Part shown: positions 49,336-61,451 of the stretch, in pieces
Position numbering within the stretch: the stretch's first letter is position 1
How the letters are laid out: every line of letters starts with the position of its first letter
From: Zygnema circumcarinatum
Lineage: Eukaryota; Streptophyta; Zygnematophyceae; Zygnematales; Zygnemataceae
DNA: 64,000 nt
Assembly: GCA_037447605.1 (NCBI GenBank)
Contig: CM074808.1
Location: 3,163,963-3,227,962, forward strand
Direction: 5' to 3'
Position numbers and translations under genes: made by a program
The notes under the pieces: model-generated
What the model saw: only the letters and a program-made list of their open reading frames with translations
Databases searched by the model: none
Told to the model about the DNA's origin: nothing

Positions 49336-52300
49336 CTACCGCCTAACGGGGTCTTGGTGCTCCCCATTGCCCTTCCTTGTAAGAAGACTTCCATCCTTAC
49401 TCATCTCGGGATCCTCCATATCGCCAGTACTCCGCTTCGCCCCGCTTGCGACAAGCCTTTCTTCCTCATCTTCTCGCCTGCAAAGATCTCCCAATTCATC
49501 AAACGACACCAAGTACTTGGTATAAGGATCTGGCTTCAGGATTCAGTCGGGGAGCACAACTAGAAGTAAGGTACATTTGGATATAAACATGCATATAAGC
49601 CCCTCGCATATAATAGAGTCTGCTAAATGGAGAAGACGATATGAAAAAAAATACTCAAATTTTGTCTAACTTCCCGTGAATCCAGAATCCATAATCCATC
49701 CATAATCGCATCCCTTTATGTTGAAATAGCGACGATGTGTGCGAGAGATGGTACTCACACTTCACTATCATCATGCGTCCACAATGAATGGAGCTCCTGT
49801 CTCCACCAGCCCAACAGCAGCACTACTCCTGCGGCCCACAAAAGTGCCTCTTCCTCCATTAGGATATGAGAGGAAGGAGCAGAGCACAGAGGGGTTTCCA
49901 TGATTGACAGGAGATTCAGGACTTATAAGGGAGAGCAAACCTTGTAGTTTGCAAGAATGCTACGTGGTAACTGGTAAACCTTTCTAACAGCGCTCAAGCC
50001 GGGATTGCTCCCGGGAGCAGTCCCAGATATGTTGATATGATACGCAATAATCAAAGGTCTGACTTATGAATACATAATTCAGAGAACGTGAGAGGAGTGC
50101 AGCCAACTGATCGTCTCACCGAGTGTGCATGGAACAAGGTAGAGCAGCGCCGGCTGACCGCTTCCATTCATAAGAAAGAGGGCTCCATATGTTATCATTA
50201 GTCCTGATGAATTCCACATACCGCAAGGCTCCAACAAGTTCATATTAATTTCTAACTTGACTCCAATTTCTGTGGAAATAGACATGAGATGCAATCTACA
50301 AGTACACCTATTCAACCGGAAGACATACACGAGCAAGCACTTACCGATTCCATAGCCAGCGGAGGCCCAAACAAAGTACCCTCGAATTCCCGTCCTTCGT
50401 ACATAATAGTCGTACCTGACAGAGCCCCCAAAAACAGAAATATCAAGAAAGGATCAGTTTCAGGAGATGAGTGATTGTTTGGACAATTGTAAAGTGTACA
50501 TTCCTCTACCTCTCCTAAAAGCTATTGGAGGCCTAGATGCTCAAAAAGCTCTTGAAAGTATGGGTTTAGAAGAGAAGGACGAGGAGAATTTCACCTGAGA
50601 GTGAAGGCTAGAAGCAGGCCTGGCAAGACGATATCCCCAAACCCCAACATGGAGTAGCCTCCCCACTCGTCGAGAATTCGAGGGACCTTCAGCAGCATAG
50701 GCATGCTCTCTCCTCCCGCTTTATCTCCCATAGCCACCTAGAATATTCCATGTGACGGGTGCAGGAATTGCCATTATGGTTATGTGATGGATGAGGGGGG
50801 GATGGACGAGGGAGAGAGGGATGGAGGAGTCTGTGCACTCACCACCACCATGACGCTTTGGCCATGAAAAAGATAGGGGCTCAAAAATACCCAGAAAATA
50901 TCGTATACGAAAGCAAGAGATAACAAAACGGTCGATATCTGCCACCACACCAAGTGACCATTAGAGATGAATGAGATTCGATGGACAAAGTGGAAAGGAT
51001 GGAGAGGAAGGGAAAGGGGGAAAATTATAGGAGACAGTGAGATGCGGAGAGAAGTGAAAGAAGGCGGAAAGACAACATGCGGGAGAGAGGGAGAGAGGGA
51101 GAGGGGAGAGAGAGAGACCTTAATATTTGGAAGTCTTGCCACTCGAAGAATGGTGAGGATCATAGAAAGGCCCTGCATGCCCGCCCAAAGCTTCGATTGT
51201 GATTTGGGAACACAAATTCTTCTCCATTTTACTCTCTAGTCGTCAAAGCTAAAACTAAGAGTGTGAAAAGTTGAGAAAAAACAGTGCACACAAGGTCTGC
51301 TAGACCAGTGTTTCAGCTCCTCAAAGGAAGAGACCATTCTCCGCCCAAACAAGAAAGACAAAACAAGAAAGTGTTATAATTATTATTGTTATTATTGTTT
51401 ATAAAATTCTCCTCACCAGAAGGTCTTGCCCAATCCATGCCAGTGGCCCATCACGGAACAGAGCCCATAGAGCCGCGATGGAGACCGCGATGGGAACAGA
51501 GACCAAAGTGAAGGAGGGAACGAATCCGGCGACGGGTAGATGCACACCCGTAGAGGCATATTGGGGGCATATTCTGCAGTTATGCAATGCATTGTTGCAA
51601 CGTGATATTTTAGAACCGTGGGTTTTTTAGAGTTCTGATTTCTTAAGGGTTTGGCTTTCTAAGGATTTGCACTCATGTTCATTCTTTCTCGGGGCTCTGC
51701 CTCATCGAGAAATGCTTTGCATGCCCCGTTTTGTTTGAAATGCTCTAAAGTACTTTGAATCCTCGTTGAGTTTAAGGGTCTTAGGTTTTCACATCACTTG
51801 CAAGGTGCAGTCCGCAACATTGGGGGACTACTGAAATGCATTCGTGGAGGCCGAAGAATAAGGGAACACTACAACGAGAGAAAGAGAGGAATGGGAAGAG
51901 AGAGGGGGCAAACAGGACACCAGGAGAAAAGAATGTAGAGAATAAGCGGGAAAGAGAGGGATGAGTGCGAGGAAAAGGATGGGTAGAAAGTGGGACAGAG
52001 GACGGGAAAAAAGGGAAACTGGGTCGGAGGAAGAGAGGTAAGGCTACAGTAGAGAAGGAGATGGAACGAGTTGGAGAAAGGGAGTTTAAAGGAAAAAAAC
52101 AGAGGGCGACCGACCGTTGTAAACGAATGCAGAGGGAAGGAGTAGAAGGCTCACTTCGTCAGAATGGCTGTCAGACACATGTGCAGGCTCTGCAAGCCAT
52201 CACAAATCCAAGGGCACAAAACCATTTCAGAAAAAACAGGACTACTACTTCCTCCTTCAAAAACCCGAACGGGACACATTCATCGTCTCTCTCAAAGCTA

Positions 52301-55300
52301 CCTTCCATCCCCAACAAAACCTAAAAAACCCCCACACACACACCAACACACACACAAGAAAACAAAAGTAGAAAAAAACTCAAAGCTGAAGAGAAACTCG
52401 CACCTCGATCGATCCGAGGCAGAAGAGCAGCAGCAGCGCAAGAAAGAACCATGGCGACATGAAGAAGTAGATGAGCAGCAGAGCGGCGGAGGCGAACCCC
52501 ACAAAGCCCACCGCCATGGCGAGAGTGATGTCCCACGACTCCACCTCCGGGGACTGCTCCGCTTCAAAGCTGGGGACCCGCTGCACCTTCCCAGAAGCTT
52601 CTCCGTTCATTAGCATGACGCATCTGAAAGGAGTAAGGGCATAGGAAGATAGGAGTGGGAGTCCAAGTCCAAGCAGCATCTGCCTTAATTTTCGAAAAAA
52701 TGAGTCAGAAAGGAAGATACCAGAATCCCGAGAAGTCGTAGAGAATAGGCTGAGTGGAGGTCAAAGAAAGGAGGTATGTCTTTGCAAAGTGCTTATTCAT
52801 TCATTGTTCCTTCAAATATGCACCTTTTCGAGCTTCCGAGGGCGACTCAAGTAGGCTCTTCGCTCCTTTGCAGCGGCCCAATATGAGCCTCCCACTACTG
52901 TGAGAACGGCAAGCAGCCAAAGGACTGCCTCGGAGGGGTCCAACAGCGTCTGGGGGGGAGAGAACATCGTCACCATCACTGTGGAGGGCAGAGAGGAGAG
53001 GAGAGAGCATTGGGCTACTGCAGCATGTACGCTCTCCCACTCTTCTCTACCTCTTTCTCCTTTCTCTCTCCCCGTTTATGGTCGCTCACTTCTACATCTC
53101 CCTTTCCTCCCGCATCGCTCATACTCTCTTCACCCCCTCTCCTTTGGCCCCACCCTCACCTAATTCCGCGTCCCTCTCCCTCTCTGTTACTCCATCTATT
53201 CCTCCTTCCATTCTTCCACTCTTCAGCCATTGATTTTCCCCATCATTTTTTAGATCCGCGCATCTTTCTCAACTAAAGATATGGAATGTGGGACCTGCAG
53301 GAGGGGGAGAAGGGATTCCACTTCATGAGAAGCGAGGTTTTGGAGTTAAAGAATTCGCCATACCTGTCCCCCCTGCATTAAGGGCGTCTGACAGTTTTTT
53401 TGAGGCTGTTCCGGGCAACATTACTGCCGGAATGCTGATATTGTACGAAATTCCCGATTCGTCACAATCCATAGCAAATACGCCTGACAGGGTGAAACCC
53501 ACTCAATAACTAATCATTGATCCAGACAGGGATTCAATGATTAAAAAAAAAAAAAGGTTAAAGAACCCCTCCAAGAGAAAATGGATGGTTCAAATCTCCT
53601 ATTTCCGACGATTCAAGAGTTTCATACCGGGATCAGTGTTGAGCACAAGAAGGGCTCGCGCTCCCTCCTCTTGCACCACTTGTGCTTTTGTAGCGAACAT
53701 GCATTCCCCTCTCCATGCGAGGGCAGCTTGGCCATCCAACTGCACACATAGAAACGGTTAATTCAACCAAAGATAGTATTAAAAAATCCTCCCCCATAGT
53801 CGAGGCATCAAGTGTTTGTGCTTCCAAGATTTTCACTGAGTTCATGGAGGTCGGTCGGATGACAATATGTTTAAAACAGGATCTTCAGGGGTCACTTCAT
53901 TCTACTTTCACTCCCTTCTTCAAAATTCTAACTGCTACTTAAACTGCTACTTTGATGATAAAGCGGACTTACAGAGTCAAGCGATGTGTTGCAGGCACTC
54001 TTAGGGTCCGTCTGCGCAAGGGGGAGAGTTTCTGCATCTTGCTTTCTTGCAGGCAGCCCTGTTCCAAAGCTGGCACTCACTCCCACTGCCTCAAGCAGCT
54101 CGTCTGAAGGAAGTGACAGCTGAACTTTCACCTGCATTGACAACAAAAAGAACCATCCATTAAGTTTGCCAGCAATCACACAAAATGAGAAAGAAGATCA
54201 CAATAAGCAAGCCTTGCTCCCCACTTGAAAGCAATGCTGATGCTGATCGCGCTGACTTCCATGGTACCATTGTTCATAATATATTCCAGTCAGCAATGAA
54301 TTGTAAACAGGGACATCAGAAGAAGAGGTATTTTGAATCAAGTCACAACGTCAGCAATAAACACAGCGTTCAATCCCTTCTGCATATGCAGATGTGGGCT
54401 TGAATGATGCTTTACTATAGGTCCGTATGTATCCATCGCGTATATAATACGCTGTATAATACATGCGTATTATACAATTTTTTAAAATACAGTGTATTTT
54501 AAAAGTATTTAACGTATTTTTTTTTTTATTTCTTGTAATTGAACGGAGACTGATTATAGGCCAACTAGCACCTCAACACGTGTGACGGGTCACACGTGTG
54601 GCACGTGTAGCCGTACAATTTCGTACATAATCTCCGTACTGAAATTCCATACGACTCTATGTCAAATTGTACGGATGTTACCAGTTGCGTTAGGGTTGTC
54701 TACAGTGTATAATACTGTATGAATACTGTATTATACATTGTGTCGAACCTCAAAGTGTATAGAACGGAGCTATATGCTTTACTCAAAAAACCGTTGACTT
54801 TCCATAACGTTGAAGTCTTAAAGAATGTGCAGGACTCAATATAAAATTCACCTTAGTGCTAAAGTTCAGGGACTTCACATTTTCCTGAACGAAATCCTTT
54901 GTAACACGCACTCTGAGGATCCTCTGTTCACCATTTATGAACAACTCAAGCGCTTATAGAATCCTACATTTGCAGCGGTTGTTTCGAACTTCTAATGAAG
55001 AGAAAATGCAAAATGAACAGAAGTCGAAAGCGTAGAACACGTCAATGCCTGAAATGTTGCAACGAATACATGGAAGGTCTTCCATAACCTCTACTTTTCA
55101 ATGGACTGAATTCTAAAGACCTTACTTCCATGGGCGATGAATGATACCATACGACATTCATGCATTCTTGCCTTCTCCACTCTCTATCTCGCTATTCAGA
55201 CTAACCATATTTCGATCCCAATACTTAGACATAGACTGATGATGGTTTCTTTGTAATGCAAACTATGTAGGTTGAATGGGCGCATTACACAAATTTCCAA

Positions 55301-55820
55301 TGGCCAACATTCAAACATGTGTAAATCAAGCTGCGTTGTATAACTCAAGTCCTAGACCTAAAAGGAGCCATGTAACTTCCGGAATGCCAGCAAGCGAAAA
55401 GGGGAGAAACTGATGCTGAAACCTAAATTTTGGTAAGGCTCGAGGCCAGTTTCGATCCTTCATGAACACGCGGATGAGTCAAACAACCTGCCCCGCTTAT
55501 GTTTTGATTTGCTTTCCACGCCGTCATTCAACGGGTGAGGCCATTCTCCCTTTCACATGCCGAGATGTGCAAGAACTGAAACCCCAAGTCCTGCGAATAT
55601 GTCGAAATTTTTACATCCTCGACAGCTGGAGGTGACAGAGGGAGAAAAAATGGGAGTAGGGGGAAAACAGGTAGAAACCTATATAGAGAGAGAGAGAGGG
55701 GCCTACCAGCGCCGCCACATTGCCGCAACCGGGGCTAGGTGGGCGGCGGGGCTGCCCCTGCGCCCCCCCGCAGGAGAGAGCGAGCGCCAGCACCACCGCC
55801 GCCATCCTCAGGGCCGCCAT
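49336..55820 (-). CDS. SPPL: signal peptide peptidase-like aspartyl protease with PA domain, 15 exons
   Basis: Intramembrane GxGD aspartyl protease of the plant SPPL2-5 group. Exons: 55820-55707, 54131-53973, 53739-53628, 53483-53364, 52978-52824, 52580-52404, 52189-52155, 51573-51417, 51172-51119, 50938-50843, 50737-50595, 50415-50345, 50203-50120, 49828-49759, 49477-49336. They total 1689 nt (562 aa), close to Arabidopsis SPPLs. It has a signal peptide ([20 protein letters not shown]) and a PA domain ([20 protein letters not shown] to [20 protein letters not shown]). Nine-helix core motifs are complete: [11 protein letters not shown] (first Asp), [11 protein letters not shown] (second Asp) and QPALLYLVP (PAL). 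The exon 52189-52155 is only 35 nt. The final exon encodes an acidic/basic cytosolic tail. If its intron were retained, translation would stop at a TGA inside the donor. ATGs further upstream (55952) are in frame but precede a typical leader. Confidence 0.93.
54418..54750. repeat. palindromic TATAATAC cluster in SPPL intron 1
   Basis: AT-rich segment with several TATAATAC/GTATTATA inverted pairs, for example the 54711-54738 palindrome around TGTATGAATAC. They flank a block with CACGTG and CGTAC motifs (54580-54670). It could be a small non-autonomous element. No target duplication was identified. Confidence 0.45.
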
Positions 55821-56125
55821 GGCGGCTCTCCCTCCCTTCCTCGCACGTGCGAGCGAGCGTCCTGGCCCTCCACCCGGCGGGCACTGCCAACAATGGCAGA
55901 CGGGCGCCCTCCCCCGGGCTGGACCAACGGCCGGGCCAATGGCTGGCGCCAAAATTGGTACCGTACGGCATCTAACGTACTCTGTACGAAATGAGATAAT
56001 TCGTACAAGTCGGTGCCGGCCTTATACGTGCGAGAGAGTACGGATCATCATGACTGTAGGAATGCTGACGTGATAGTGACGACATCCTAAGGTCGAGGTA
56101 GGCTGGTTTTTCACGAAAAACTACA
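55821..56125. promoter_or_regulatory. SPPL upstream region with GTAC motif cluster
   Basis: It contains CCGTACGG, CGTACTCTGTACG and AATTCGTACA between about 55963 and 56045, upstream of the SPPL start. AATTCGTACA also occurs in the prenylcysteine oxidase/pirin promoter. Confidence 0.45.
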
Positions 56126-56696
56126 GGGTAGTGCTAAATTCACACCTTTTTTGTCTAGACACGGACCTTTTTCCGTCGGGCAGATTTTATAATAGACAAA
56201 AAAGGATTAAAAACGGAAAATGCATTTTTCACACCGTTTTGGAATCGATACACACCTTTTCCCGTCGGGCAGATTTTATTTTACAAAAAAGGCAAATGAT
56301 ACCCTGCCCCTCCCCCCATTTTGGATATCCTGCCCCTTTTTTTTGTTTTTTTGAGAGAAACAAATATCGGCCTGCCCGAATCCGCTCGGAGCAGAAAATT
56401 CGTCCGCCACGAGATCGCTCGCGGGTGTGCGTCCTTCACACGTGCGGTACATCTCCACCGTCGATTACATCACAGATCGCACCACGGCAGATCACCGTTC
56501 GATCTACAGCCGGGCTCGGTCCAGCGAATGGCACGCACCCACGTGTCCCGCCAAAGCCGGCTCAAAGTGGGTCCCTAGCTTCGGGGAAAGGCGAAATACC
56601 GTACATTGAAAGCCTGGACCAATCACAATTTGTCACGTCATTAGAAGTACACGTGGCAGATGGTGATTGCCTTCCAGTTGTCAATAGGCGAGCCGC

Positions 56697-56733
<37 letters not shown>

Positions 56734-56992
56734 GTCCAGCTCATAATTTTGCGGAGATGTCGGGCCGAGGGACGCGGGCACTCGCACGTGCGGGCCGGCT
56801 TTAGCGGGACACGTCGGGGGTTGTATCATTTGCCTTTTTGTGTAAAATAAAATCTGCCCGACGGAAAAAGATGTGTATCGATTCTAAAAATGTGTGAAAA
56901 AAGCTTTTCCGTTTTTAATCCTTTTTTGTCTATTTTAAAATCTGCCCGGCAAAAAAAGGTCTGTGTTTAGACAAAAAAGGTGTCAATTACCC
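56126..56992. mobile_element. non-autonomous fold-back TIR element, hAT-like
   Basis: An 867-bp element. Its left arm (about 56126-56300) is the reverse complement of its right arm (about 56830-56992) with few mismatches, giving terminal inverted repeats of about 165 bp that start GGGTA and end TACCC. Each arm contains two copies of a CGTCGGGCAGATTTTA-type subrepeat. The element is flanked by AAACTACA (56118-56125) and AAACTATA (56993-57000), an 8-bp target duplication with one mismatch, typical of hAT elements. The interior has a GGCT tandem run (about 56700-56730) and no transposase coding. Confidence 0.88.
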
Positions 56993-57624
56993 AAACTATA
57001 ACGGCTTCAGCACGAATTGTACGGGTTTGCTCCAAAGATCGGGCGAAAATATAATTAGGCTCAGCCCGGCGTGTTTGAACAATGCGGTGCTGTGTCATTG
57101 GAGTTTAGTTAAAGTTTGCAGTTTAACTGGAATTGACGTTCTATGTTGAGAGCTGCATAGAATGGAAGCATAGAACGGACCGGCGGCAGAGCAGTGAGCT
57201 ACGAGCGTCACACTTGTGATATTGCCCATGTGGACCGTCTTCTCCCTACGCTTTCCACGTGGCGTGAAAGTATCTCATCATACAGCCAATCAGGGCGCGC
57301 CATGAGATCCAAAAGGCGACATATCTTGCCACGTGGTGGACCCCGCCTCTCAGCGCCCGCCACATGTCAAACGCAGGTCTCTATTGCTTGGACGGGCCAT
57401 GAATCTGGCCCAGATTCTGAGACATGGGGCGGCGGGTTTAGGGTTCAGAAAAAGCACCGACAGTATCCAGACCACTCACTTCTGATTAGAGTGGAGGAGG
57501 GAGGAGGGAGGAGGGAGGAAGGAGGAGAAGGAGGAAGGAGGAGGAGGAGGGCAGGACTTTTCGGAAGCTTAGTGTTCTTGGCTCAACTTTCTTGGGGCAA
57601 AGAAGGCTGCAGTGCAAAGGAGGA

Positions 57625-57646
57625 GGGTTTAGGGTTTAGGGTTTTA
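57625..57646 (+). promoter_or_regulatory. telo-box in the 5' leader of the DnaJ gene
   Basis: Two and a half TTTAGGG units immediately upstream of the start codon at 57650. In plants the telo-box (AAACCCTA) marks promoters and 5' UTRs of ribosomal and organelle-related genes. It is a seven-base unit, unlike the six-base array at 30 kb. Confidence 0.6.
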
Positions 57647-57649
57647 GCC

Positions 57650-60600
57650 ATGGCTGCGGCAGCGGCGCCCGCGTTGGAGGGCTTGGCGGGGCTCTGCGGT
57701 GGTGCGGCTGCTCGGAAGGGGAGAGGCTCCGCCTGCAAGAGCAAGTGGGAGTCTTAGCCAATGCTTTACGCGTGCACAACATGGAAATGGAGGAAGAAAT
57801 ACATCGAATTTGAAATACATGGAGTTTTTATGAATGGGTCATCACGCAAATATATGGATTAATTTAAGATTTTACGTTTGTTTTGTGATCTGCGTCGGGT
57901 GATGGGATGCAGGACCTCCTTTTTGGGACCCTCGTTTTTAGATTCTGCAGCTAAAGATGGCGTGAAGCTGAGTGGTCACGGGGCGTCCAGGTACGAAAAC
58001 TTGGCATTTTTATCGTTGCCCTAATCCCGGGTTGAGAAAAACTTGGCCAATGCTTGAACTGGTTAAGATTGAATGGAGTGCATGGGTGCAGATTTAGTAC
58101 CAGCACTCGGGCAGCAGGCGGTGCAACCGATTTCGATTTGGACGGAGAGCGAATTGCAGATGATTATTACTCAGTGCTCGGTCTGGTGGGTGGAACTCCT
58201 TCTGTGAGAGAGAGAGAGGGAGGGGAAGAAAGAGTGAGAGAGAGAGCGAGAGAGAGAGAGAGAGAGAGAGATGGGGTGGAGAGAGAAAGCCACCCACTGA
58301 GAGAGTGAGGCACTGAAATGGAGGCTGAGAGTAAGAGAAGCTTCTTGGAAGCAGGTTCTTGCAGTTGACATGACCTGACCTGACCTGACCTAAATGAAGT
58401 GAACTAAAGAGAACATCACAGAACGCCTCTGATTCATGGTGGTAGTAATTTCTCCCCTGCAGAGAACCGATGCAACTATGGATGAGGTGAAGAGAGCATA
58501 CTACAGCTGCATGAAGGCGTGCCATCCAGACCTATCTGGAAACAATCCGGAGAATGTGGCCTTCTGTCAGTTTGTGAATGAAGTGTACGAGGTAATTCTA
58601 CGTATGCAGTAACTGTAAACTGGAACTGGAACTGGAACTGTAACTGGAACTGTAAACAGTTTACAGTTGATGGTAGGCTGGATTTGGATGTACTGTTGGT
58701 TCCAAAGGTTGAGGAGATCTATGCTACTGGTAGCATCGCCGAGAGAAGAGAGGAGGACACCGAGAAGCGGGGTCTTATCACAACTGTAACTGAAATACTT
58801 GAAATGGATGCAGGTCCTGAGCGATCCGGAAATGCGAGCAATCTATGATGAGATTAATGGCTATGCTGCAACGGGAGTCAACCCTTTTTTTGATACCGCC
58901 CCTGAGAGGGATCACGTTTTTGTCGACGAGTTTACTTGTATAGGTACTGCGCCCCTCCCTCTGAAGCCGCTTGGTGATAATCAGGAAAATTAGGGATGAC
59001 TAGCAGACAGAGAGAGCGCGAAGGAGGCAGACGAGGTGGGAAGAGCGGTCGGACGAGAGTAGAATGCTAGGGAATAAGGATAAGGCGGAACAGAAAGAGT
59101 CACAGAAGCGAAGAGGGAGAAGGGAAAGGGGGGAAAGGTGGAGGCAGAATTGCCTTGGATACAGACGAGTTTGCCAAACCATGTTTAGCGACATTCTCTT
59201 TCGTATGGCCCCCGAAACCGGCTCTTGTCACAGCTCTAATGTCTAATGCATGCTCATCGGAGGCCATGCAGGCTGCAAGAACTGCGCCAATACCGCAGAG
59301 GACACTTTTGCAATCGAGCCGGACTTTGGGCGCGCCCGAGTGTGCTCGCAGAGAGCAGACAGTCCGCAGCTCGTGCAGGAGGCCATAGACACGTGGTCAG
59401 TGCTGCTGCAGCTTTTAGGGTTTCAAAGGGTTTGTTTGGTTTCGTTTTTAGGGTTTGCTTTTAGGTTTTTAAGAGTTTGTTTGGTCTTAGGGCCTGGAAG
59501 GCTTCAAGGGCACTGAAATGTTCAATCCAGTCCTAATTTCTTGAAGCCTTCCAGTGCTTCTCAGCCCCTCCGTCTCCTTCTAAGGTCTTTGAATCTTTAG
59601 TACTTCTAGGGTTTCCGATCGCTTTAGAAATACTTTGCGGGTAGGGTGGCCTTCTACATGTCATTCTGGGTTTTCTTGAATCCTAGTTAAGGAATCAGCA
59701 GAAATTTCCGCTTCCTGGTTAACCTTCGAAGGAAGTGGAATTGTTTCAGAGTCATTCAAGTAGGCTTTTTGATTTTTGAAAGTTCTCTTTGTTTAAATGT
59801 ATGAAGTGTGGAATTTGCAGCCCTGTAAACTGCATCCACTGGGTGACGGCTCCTCAGCTGAGCCTTCTCGAGGACGAGATGCGGCGTGTAGAAAGAGTTG
59901 CTGTAAGTGTCTGAATACCTCAAACACTGAATTCCTTTCTGGGCTTTAAGCTCTGAAAACCGAACTAGAAAAAACCTTGATATCAAAAACCCCTTGAAAG
60001 GTTGTGGGCAGCACTCTTTTCTCAGTGAGCTTAGGATACTTTCTCATATCAGGAACAATTTGAAAGCCCTAAGATGGTCAAAGTGAGACCGTTTCAATGG
60101 ATCCATAAATTCCGAATATCCGGCTAACAAGAGGCCTCTTTTGTGGGAACAGGTTGGAATGATGCTTTCAGGAATGGGGAATAAAGGGATTGATGTCTTC
60201 GCTCAGGTGCTCCATGGAAACCCTAAAAGTTTCTAAACTCTAGTAACTGCATAAACCACTAATTTTCATATTCTAGAAAGCACGTGTATCAAGGCTTATG
60301 TGAGAGAGCAGGTTTTTGGATGTTAATTATTCTTTATCTTTTCTGTTGGAATAAATTTAAGAGGAGCAAAAAGGGAATGCGGGAATGTAGGCAAGTTGGA
60401 GGTGGCAGAAAAGACAAGCCAAGGCACTGGTGAGTTTTTGAGAGGCGTTTGCTGTTTGTGGCTTCTTTCTTAGTTTTCGAGTTTGAATATTTCTTCCTGT
60501 TCTCCTTGGGCCGCTGGGAGCAACTGAGACTATCTGTATAAGTAGGCAAGCAAGCAAGCCGTACGTAAGCAAGTATAACATAACTACTAAAAAGATCAGT

Positions 60601-61451
60601 ACCTGTTTTTTTGTCAATCCCAAAGAGAAGTCGGATTATGCATGACCTGTCTCATTTGTATTCACAAAGGGAACTCCGTTTGGCTTGCAGGATACTGCCC
60701 GAATGAGGAAAATGAGGGAACAGGGCCGCCAGCAGTCACAGTGGGGAGAATTTTGGGAGCCTGCAACTGCTTCTCAGGAGTCCGAAGAGCCGACTTCAGG
60801 TGAGGTTTCTCCTCTTGAGAAGTTCCATGAATGGGGCGAAGTGAAACATGCGAGAAGTTCTATGCATGCAACCATCGTGTAAGTGATTTTAAGTAATCAG
60901 CATCCAAACATTGTTCCCCAGTTCTTTGTTTTGTAGCTCTCAGCCGTCCGTTTGGCGGTTCGTGTCAATAGCATTCTATGGGACCGGCTATGTGTCAGTT
61001 TTTCCTTTATTTGTTTCGTTTAATTCTCAGTGTTTTTTTTTCCATGTTTCCTCAGCTAATGGTCTTTCCAAACGCAGTCTAGAATATCCCTAATGAGTGG
61101 CAGATTCATGTATGTCTGCTGTTTAAGAGCTGATTTATGCTCAAGTAAGGAGCCGAAAGTCACCTTCAATAAGCAGAGGCTTTTAAGAACACTCTTAGAA
61201 CTTGCATATCCCTCCCAAGTTAAAATATACTAACTTCAAACTCCATGATATTGATAAGGCTGTGCGTGTGGAGCGAATTTGCTGCAGAGAGGTCTTCCTC
61301 CTCAGGGCGACGGTACAACAAGGAGAAGATGGCGCAGGCAGCTGCTGCAGCTCGAAGGTGGCGCGAATATTCTCGCAGTGGAATGGACCGCCGCCCAACT
61401 CGCTATATAGCTGCTACCGCCGTAGAAGAAAGCGAAGAGGCTCGGGTTTAG
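57650..61451 (+). CDS. plastid DnaJ-ferredoxin (DJC76/77/82-type) protein, 10 exons
   Basis: J-domain protein with a bacterial-ferredoxin-like domain; plant relatives are chloroplast proteins (DJC76, DJC77, DJC82). Exons: 57650-57744, 57913-57990, 58092-58185, 58463-58591, 58814-58943, 59272-59395, 59821-59902, 60153-60206, 60691-60799, 61306-61451, totalling 1041 nt (346 aa) with all phases closing. The transit-peptide-like start is Ala-rich. The J domain runs from DDYYSVLGL with the HPD motif in YYSCMKACHPDLSG to SDPEMRAIYDEINGY. The Fe-S region reads FVDEFTCIGCKNC, then FGRARVCSQ and CPVNCIHWVTAPQLSLLEDE, supplying clustered Cys ligands. The C-terminal region is basic and Ala-rich. Intron 3 contains a GA microsatellite. 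Confidence 0.93.

Noticed and set aside
56131-56850. 239-codon plus-strand open frame spanning the TIR element
   Set aside because: It runs through the inverted arms and a GGCT repeat and has no transposase or domain motifs.
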